Positions 31,630 through 34,631 of a stretch of DNA of 34,631 nt are shown here, piece by piece (position 1 is the first letter of the stretch; each line of letters begins with the position of its first letter). The notes under the pieces were generated by a model. The model worked only from the letters and a program-made list of their open reading frames with translations. It ran no database searches and had not been told where the DNA came from. Made by a program: the position numbers and the translations under genes. The stretch covers positions 1 to 34,631 of the forward strand of contig NZ_QPGR01000015.1 in the NCBI RefSeq assembly GCF_004323845.1. The letters are read 5' to 3'. Source of the DNA: Campylobacter novaezeelandiae (GTDB taxonomy: Bacteria > Campylobacterota > Campylobacteria > Campylobacterales > Campylobacteraceae).

Positions 31630-34089
31630 ATGGGAACAAGCATTTTTACTTATTTAAAAGAACTCAAAAATAAACCTAAAAAAGAAAATTTAGGAAAAAA
31701 AGAAAAGAAAAATTTTAAAGAATATATAAATAAAATAAATCGTGGAGCTGACAATATTTTAATGTTAGCTGAGCCTAAAATTTTTACAATGGCTAAAGAA
31801 AATAATATAGCTTTTAAACTTGACGAAAATACTTTAGTAACAAAAGACGGAAATTTATGCGTTGCTTTGGAAGTTAAAGGAATTTCATATTCTGGAAATT
31901 CACTTGAAGAAGAATTATCTTATTTGCAAAGTCGCGTGCAATTTTTTGGAAAAATTAGCACTGATGTAGAAATTAATTTAATTATTAAAAAAGATAAAAT
32001 AGAACTTTCTAAAAAACATTCTTTAACTAAAAATGTTTTTGCTAATCAAATTATTGAAAAGTGGGAAAATTATAAAGATGTATTTCAAATTACTTATTAT
32101 CTTATAATATCTACTATTGATAAAAAAATTAGTGGAGCTTTAGAAAATTTTAAAAATAGAGCCACCAAAGAAAAAGAAAAAAGCAAAGAAGAAAAAGAAA
32201 ATTTTAATCTTGAAGCCAAAAAACTTTTAATTGAAGAAACCCTTAATGAAGCAAAAAGAGCTTTATCTTCATTTACGCCTATTCAAATTACGGCTGATGA
32301 TATTTTAAATTTTTATGCTACTTACTCAAATGCTCAAGAAACTAAATTTAAATATACAAATGAGTTGATTACTGATAGTTATATTAGCTCAGATGTGGAA
32401 TTTAAAAAAGATTATATTGTTTTTCGACGAAACGACGGAAAAGAAATGTTTTCAAGGTTTATAAGTATTAAAGCTTATGAAACCGATGTAATTACTTCAC
32501 ACATTAGCACTAAAATTTTAAGAAGCTCAAATGATTTTACCGTTTTTATTAATATGAGATCTTATGAAAAAGAAAAAGCAATTAAAAAGATAAAAGATAC
32601 TGGAGCTTTTGCACCACAAATTATAAAAGATGAACTTAGCGGACTTATAGAAAAAATTAAAGCTGATAGAGAAAATTTAATGCTTGTTAGCTTTTCAGTT
32701 TATATTTTAGCAGAAAATTTAGAAGATTTAGAAACTAAAACAAATGAGTTAAAAGGTATTTTAGCTAATCAAAATTTAAATATAGTAAGAGAAACGATAA
32801 ATCAAAAAGCTTTATATTTCTCATTTTTTCCAAGTAGGGCAAATTTAAATGCTAGGAAAAGAACACTAAAAGTTTCTAATTTAGCAAGTATTGCTAGTTT
32901 TGAAAAAGATGTTTTAGGATTTGATAAGAACGACTGGGGCGATGAACCTGTAACTATTTTTAGACATTTAAGCGGAACGCCTTATCTTTTTAATTTTCAC
33001 TGGACACCAGAAGGAGATAAACCAAGCGGACATACTATGATTATAGGTGGAACTGGTGCTGGTAAGACAACACTAGCTCAGTTTTTAATGTGTAATCTTT
33101 ACAAATACGATATTGATATTTTTTCAATGGATAAATTGCGTGGTATGTATAATTTTGCAACTTATACTAACGGAGAATATCACGACGCTGATTTTAGCGA
33201 TTTTAAACTAAATCCTTTTGCGTTACCTTATACAAGCGAAAATAAAGAATTTTTAAAAAACTTTATTCGAACAATGGCTAATTTAAGCGATACACAATAT
33301 AACGCAATCAATGAAATAACACGAACAATTGAAAGACTATATAGTAATAAAACCGAAGAAGATATTTTTACACTTAGCGATTTTATAGATAGTCTTCAAC
33401 TTGACGAAGATGATATTAAGGGACGTTTAAGACCTTTTAAACAAAGTATTTTCGATAATAAAGAAGACGCATTAAGCTTTAGCAAACAGCTTTCAATATT
33501 AAATATGGATAGTATTTTAAAAAATCCAACTATGGCAGGACTAACTGCTTCTTATATCTTTCACAGATTAAAAAATTCAGCCAAAAATTCTAAAAAAAGA
33601 GGCTTTTTTTGTTTTATTGATGAATTAAAAGACTTTTTAATGGACGAAAATATGCGTGAAAGCATTCTTGAAAGCATTCTTGAAGTTAGAAAAATAGGCG
33701 GGGTTATGTGTATGGGTTTTCAAAACTTAAGCTTTTTTGATGATATCCCAAAAGGTGCAAGTTTCTTAGAAAATATAGCAAATTTTATTATTTTTCCAAC
33801 TACAAACGCCCAAACGCTTGAAAATATGCGAAATAAACTTAATTTAACACCTACAGAAATTAAGTTTTTACAAGAAGCAGGAACTAATTCAAGACAGGTT
33901 TTATTAAAAATGAACCTTGCTAATCAATCTGCTATTTTGAATATAGATTTAAGTCGCTTAGGAAAACATTTAAGAATATTTTCATCATCTAGCGACAATG
34001 TAATGTTAATGCGAGAACTTAAAGAGCTTTATCCTAATGATTGGAGAAATATGTATCTTGAAAATCAAAAACCAAATTTAAGGAGTTAA
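31630..34089 (+). CDS. virB4: VirB4 type IV secretion ATPase
   Basis: 819 residues, the usual VirB4 length. The C-terminal ATPase half has Walker A GGTGAGKTT (473-481) and Walker B FFCFIDE (659-665); the N-terminal half is the VirB3/VirB8-interacting domain, with an extended Lys/Glu-rich stretch near 185-200. YLFNFHWTPEGD before Walker A is typical of VirB4/CagE. VirB4 drives pilus biogenesis and substrate passage. No fusion with VirB3 is present. Confidence 0.95.
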   Translation: MGTSIFTYLKELKNKPKKENLGKKEKKNFKEYINKINRGADNILMLAEPKIFTMAKENNIAFKLDENTLVTKDGNLCVALEVKGISYSGNSLEEELSYLQSRVQFFGKISTDVEINLIIKKDKIELSKKHSLTKNVFANQIIEKWENYKDVFQITYYLIISTIDKKISGALENFKNRATKEKEKSKEEKENFNLEAKKLLIEETLNEAKRALSSFTPIQITADDILNFYATYSNAQETKFKYTNELITDSYISSDVEFKKDYIVFRRNDGKEMFSRFISIKAYETDVITSHISTKILRSSNDFTVFINMRSYEKEKAIKKIKDTGAFAPQIIKDELSGLIEKIKADRENLMLVSFSVYILAENLEDLETKTNELKGILANQNLNIVRETINQKALYFSFFPSRANLNARKRTLKVSNLASIASFEKDVLGFDKNDWGDEPVTIFRHLSGTPYLFNFHWTPEGDKPSGHTMIIGGTGAGKTTLAQFLMCNLYKYDIDIFSMDKLRGMYNFATYTNGEYHDADFSDFKLNPFALPYTSENKEFLKNFIRTMANLSDTQYNAINEITRTIERLYSNKTEEDIFTLSDFIDSLQLDEDDIKGRLRPFKQSIFDNKEDALSFSKQLSILNMDSILKNPTMAGLTASYIFHRLKNSAKNSKKRGFFCFIDELKDFLMDENMRESILESILEVRKIGGVMCMGFQNLSFFDDIPKGASFLENIANFIIFPTTNAQTLENMRNKLNLTPTEIKFLQEAGTNSRQVLLKMNLANQSAILNIDLSRLGKHLRIFSSSSDNVMLMRELKELYPNDWRNMYLENQKPNLRS

Positions 34090-34091
34090 AA

Positions 34092-34220
34092 ATGAAATTT
34101 TTAAAAATAAGTATTTTAGTATCAAGCCTTCTTTTTTTTAGTGCCTGTGCAACCACAAATAAAGAAATACCTAAAAAATCGCCTTGTGCTTGTAATTATG
34201 ATGTAATTAAAATTAGCTAA
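34092..34220 (+). CDS. VirB7-like lipoprotein
   Basis: 42 residues. Signal MKFLKISILVSSLLFFSAC has a lipobox ending at Cys19; the mature part is about 24 residues with two more cysteines (SPCACN). AAGGAG precedes the ATG two bases after virB4. Size, lipidation and position before virB8-virB9 match VirB7, which stabilises VirB9 at the outer membrane and often forms a disulfide with it. Confidence 0.75.
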   Translation: MKFLKISILVSSLLFFSACATTNKEIPKKSPCACNYDVIKIS

Positions 34221-34232
34221 GAAGGTTGAAGT

Positions 34233-34631
34233 ATGGCTTTTATTGATGATAAAAAAGATCCTAATTTTATATTTCAACTTGAAAGAAATATAAAAGCTTA
34301 TATGCTTTGGTTAATTATAGTTTTAACTATAATCGTAATTTGTCTTGCTATTGCTATTTCTTTTCTTACCCCTTTTAAAGAAGTTAAACCTTATCTCGTG
34401 TTTTTTTCAGATCCAGAAACTAACTTTGTAAAAATAGAACAAGCGGGAATGGATATGAGAGCTGATGAAAATCTATTAAAATCAATTTTGGCAGGTTATG
34501 TAAAAAAAAGAGAAACAATTAATCGTATAGATGATAGTGAGCGTTATGAAGAGATTAGATTACAATCTGGAAAAAATGTTTGGGATACATTTTCAAATTT
34601 AGTTAGAGCACCAAATTCAATTTATACAACT
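34233..34631 (+). CDS. virB8: VirB8, type IV secretion inner-membrane protein (5' part)
   Basis: The first 133 codons seen here continue at base 2 of the window after removing the 127-base overlap. A cytoplasmic N-terminus (MAFIDDKKDPNFIFQLERNI) precedes one membrane segment (about 24-46) and the start of the periplasmic NTF2-like domain. GAAGGTTGAAGT precedes the ATG. The whole protein has 228 residues. Confidence 0.87.
   Translation, partial: MAFIDDKKDPNFIFQLERNIKAYMLWLIIVLTIIVICLAIAISFLTPFKEVKPYLVFFSDPETNFVKIEQAGMDMRADENLLKSILAGYVKKRETINRIDDSERYEEIRLQSGKNVWDTFSNLVRAPNSIYTT
34505..34631. repeat. Terminal redundancy of a circular sequence (right copy)
   Basis: Identical to 1-127; see the left copy. 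These bases should be counted once. Confidence 0.95.

Noticed and set aside
1..34631. tRNA, rRNA, insertion sequences, integrase and antibiotic-resistance genes
   Set aside because: None was seen by reading both strands. A VirB1-type lytic transglycosylase was also looked for and not found.

Overview
The window is one complete circular plasmid, opened inside a gene. The first 127 bases recur exactly as the last 127 (1-127 = 34505-34631), so the circle should be 34,504 bp, and the virB8 gene reads without a break across the junction. The DNA is extremely AT-rich. The gene families, the sigma-70 promoters with a TATAAT box but no clear -35, and a 12-G homopolymer inside a gene all point to Campylobacter or a close epsilonproteobacterial relative. 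The layout recalls the pVir/pTet class of Campylobacter plasmids, judged from memory and not by alignment. No antibiotic-resistance gene was seen.

Layout. (1) A long conjugation operon starts at virB2 (31061), runs through virB3, virB4, a virB7-like lipoprotein and virB8, crosses the junction, and continues with virB9, virB10, a small coiled-coil gene, virB11, mobC, virD4, an ArdC-like gene, virB6 and a topoisomerase I (to 10888). A separate cluster (18360-21292) holds a coiled-coil protein, virB5 and a TrbM-like gene. (2) 11086-14404 is an accessory operon led by an unknown gene and ssb. (3) 14804-18359 is the maintenance block: parA, a likely partner gene, a Rep_3-type initiator on the minus strand, and an origin with seven direct and one inverted 18-bp iterons followed by very AT-rich DNA. 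(4) 21325-24238 holds an AbiEii-type nucleotidyltransferase, a Toprim primase-like gene and two genes of unknown function. (5) 24701-27784 encodes small unknown proteins, including three tandem paralogous membrane proteins. (6) 28494-31001 is a MOBP relaxase with an oriT, bracketed on both sides by iteron pairs copied from the origin.

Three regulatory layers seem to tie these parts together. First, arrays of an 11-bp direct repeat (consensus ANTATAAWWWW) precede five accessory or transfer transcription units and also parA and rep; this could be a partition-linked global operator or centromere system, or an extreme form of the periodic Campylobacter promoter. Second, a candidate structured small RNA at about 24292-24434 carries an 18-nt stretch exactly complementary to the leader and ribosome-binding site of two of those units and nearly complementary to others. 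A second RNA of similar architecture lies at 7340-7453. Third, an origin iteron covers the -35 position of the virB2 promoter, so the replication initiator may directly control conjugation. All three are inferences from sequence and need experiments.
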